From assembly GCA_022769285.1 (NCBI GenBank), contig JALEKD010000006.1, forward strand, positions 1-55,360: 55,360 nucleotides of DNA, read 5' to 3'. A model generated the notes under the pieces. The model saw only the letters and a program-made list of their open reading frames with translations. It did no database searches and had not been told where the DNA came from. The position numbers and the translations under genes were made by a program. The first letter of the stretch is position 1. Every line of letters begins with the position of its first letter. This DNA comes from Prevotella sp. Lineage in GTDB: Bacteria > Bacteroidota > Bacteroidia > Bacteroidales > Bacteroidaceae. Below are positions 54,812 to 55,360 of the stretch, in pieces.

Positions 54812-54955
54812 ATGTATTACGTTTTTATAGCCCTTCCTATACCTATAATACTTTTCTTCCAATCCATTAAGTATGAATGTGAAATTCCGTTTATGACATT
54901 ATCTACTATAGTTGCTATAACGGCCCATTTATTGGTTACTATTGCTGTCCGGTAA
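54812..54955 (+). CDS. Possible 47-residue two-helix membrane protein
   Basis: From an ATG at 54812 the frame runs 47 codons (MYYVFIALPIPIILFFQ onwards) to a TAA, with two hydrophobic stretches (about 3-16 and 30-46) and a short charged turn. A TACCTTTG box (54769-54776) lies 35 bases upstream and a strong terminator starts 26 bases after the stop, so the frame sits inside a complete transcription unit. Size and topology resemble small membrane peptides, including some type I toxins, but no family is recognised. Confidence 0.4.
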   Translation: MYYVFIALPIPIILFFQSIKYECEIPFMTLSTIVAITAHLLVTIAVR

Positions 54956-54980
54956 AACTCCAAAGAGCATAAAATCCCTC

Positions 54981-55020
54981 CCCGAAGTCCCGTAAAATAG
55001 GACTTCGGGATTTATTTTTT
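54981..55020 (+). terminator. Rho-independent terminator in the AT-rich tail region
   Basis: A 10-bp stem (CCCGAAGTCC with GGACTTCGGG) with a short A/T-rich loop, followed by ATTTATTTTTT. It faces plus, after the small membrane protein frame. The stretches at 54531-54811 and 55021-55231 hold no gene I can support. Confidence 0.8.
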
Positions 55021-55231
55021 CAAAAGTAAGCCCCGCCCTAATCGAAAAGACCTGGCTCTGGCGGTGCTTTTTGCATCTCCTTTGCAAGGAAATCATTCCA
55101 AGTTTTTTCGGGTTTTTCCATAAATGCGATAAAATCGACGTAGTACATAAGCATAAGCCGTACCATGGTAACAACTTGCTTCCTATGAAATTTTCAAAAT
55201 ATATTTAGTTAATAAATTTAAATTCGTTGAT

Positions 55232-55360
55232 TTATGCAGATGTTGTTAATCTCTGCGCTCTCAGAAACTCGTGGTTCTCCTCATAATCACAGTCGTTAGC
55301 GACTAAAGAAAACGCTAGATGTAGCAACTTGTTCTTTATGTTGTTGATGGCGATGCCATG
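55232..55360 (-). mobile_element. IS110/IS116/IS902-type transposase, C-terminal end (partial)
   Basis: On the minus strand a frame open at the window edge runs 42 residues to a TAA. The peptide HGIAINNIKNKLLHLAFSLV, with DCDYEENHEF, matches the end of the C-terminal transposase_20 region of IS110-family enzymes (the A-I-N-x-[IV]-x-N-K-L-L pattern). These use a DEDD RuvC-like domain and a bridge RNA. The rest of the gene lies beyond 55360; the element end should fall in about 55020-55231, which is very AT-rich. Confidence 0.6.

Noticed and set aside
54929..55174. 81-codon minus-strand frame near the right end
   Set aside because: It crosses the strong terminator hairpin, has no recognisable features, and its composition matches non-coding surroundings.

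Overview
The window looks like chromosomal DNA of a GC-rich member of the Bacteroidales, most likely Prevotellaceae. Evidence: promoters of the Bacteroidota type (TTTG, about 19-20 nt, then TAnnTTTG), weak Shine-Dalgarno sequences, the type IX secretion (T9SS) protein PorQ, secreted proteins with T9SS-like C-terminal tails, a DUF4954 protein, and paired fused M16 peptidases. The genus is inferred from overall character; no 16S gene is present. The window opens inside the end of an IS4-type transposase gene and closes inside the end of an IS110-type transposase gene.

Layout. 1-15.4 kb: secreted M16 peptidase, DUF4954-hflX operon, sialate O-acetylesterase, a long repeat-bearing gap, a CotH-like secreted protein, nagB followed by a NagB-like/PIG-L fusion, and a basic-secretory-protein-type metallopeptidase. 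15.7-23.2 kb: a large alpha-2-macroglobulin, a DUF1573 protein and ispH, packed like an operon. 23.7-37 kb: a second M16 peptidase, a UvrD-like helicase with an inserted DEDDh exonuclease domain, an OPT transporter, an M6 metalloprotease with a sorting tail, and clpB. 37.4-45.3 kb: GH35 beta-galactosidase, a two-component system followed by a GNAT acetyltransferase, a membrane-anchored AraC-like regulator and a nucleobase permease. 45.5-54.5 kb: an unusual SLH-like/zinc-knuckle secreted protein, a GH29 fucosidase, a small basic protein, the divergent porQ-cmk and tonB-polyprenyl synthase-tatD operons, then tRNA-Ser and tRNA-Glu. 54.5-55.4 kb: a visibly AT-richer stretch with a possible 47-aa membrane protein and IS110 remnants.

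Functional theme: use of host or dietary glycans (sialate esterase, beta-galactosidase, fucosidase, GlcN-6-P deaminase, PIG-L deacetylase) plus envelope proteolysis and protection (two M16, M6, BSP-type peptidase, alpha-2-macroglobulin), next to housekeeping genes (hflX, ispH, clpB, cmk, tRNAs).

The most unexpected content is between and within genes: three separate families of intergenic repeats (a 64-bp promoter-bearing unit that faces the next gene at all three loci; a 21-bp unit in a forward-forward-forward-reverse array present twice; and a MITE-like element with A/G-rich terminal inverted repeats), a NagB-like domain that has lost its catalytic residues, and an SLH-like/zinc-knuckle protein with a lysine-rich tail.
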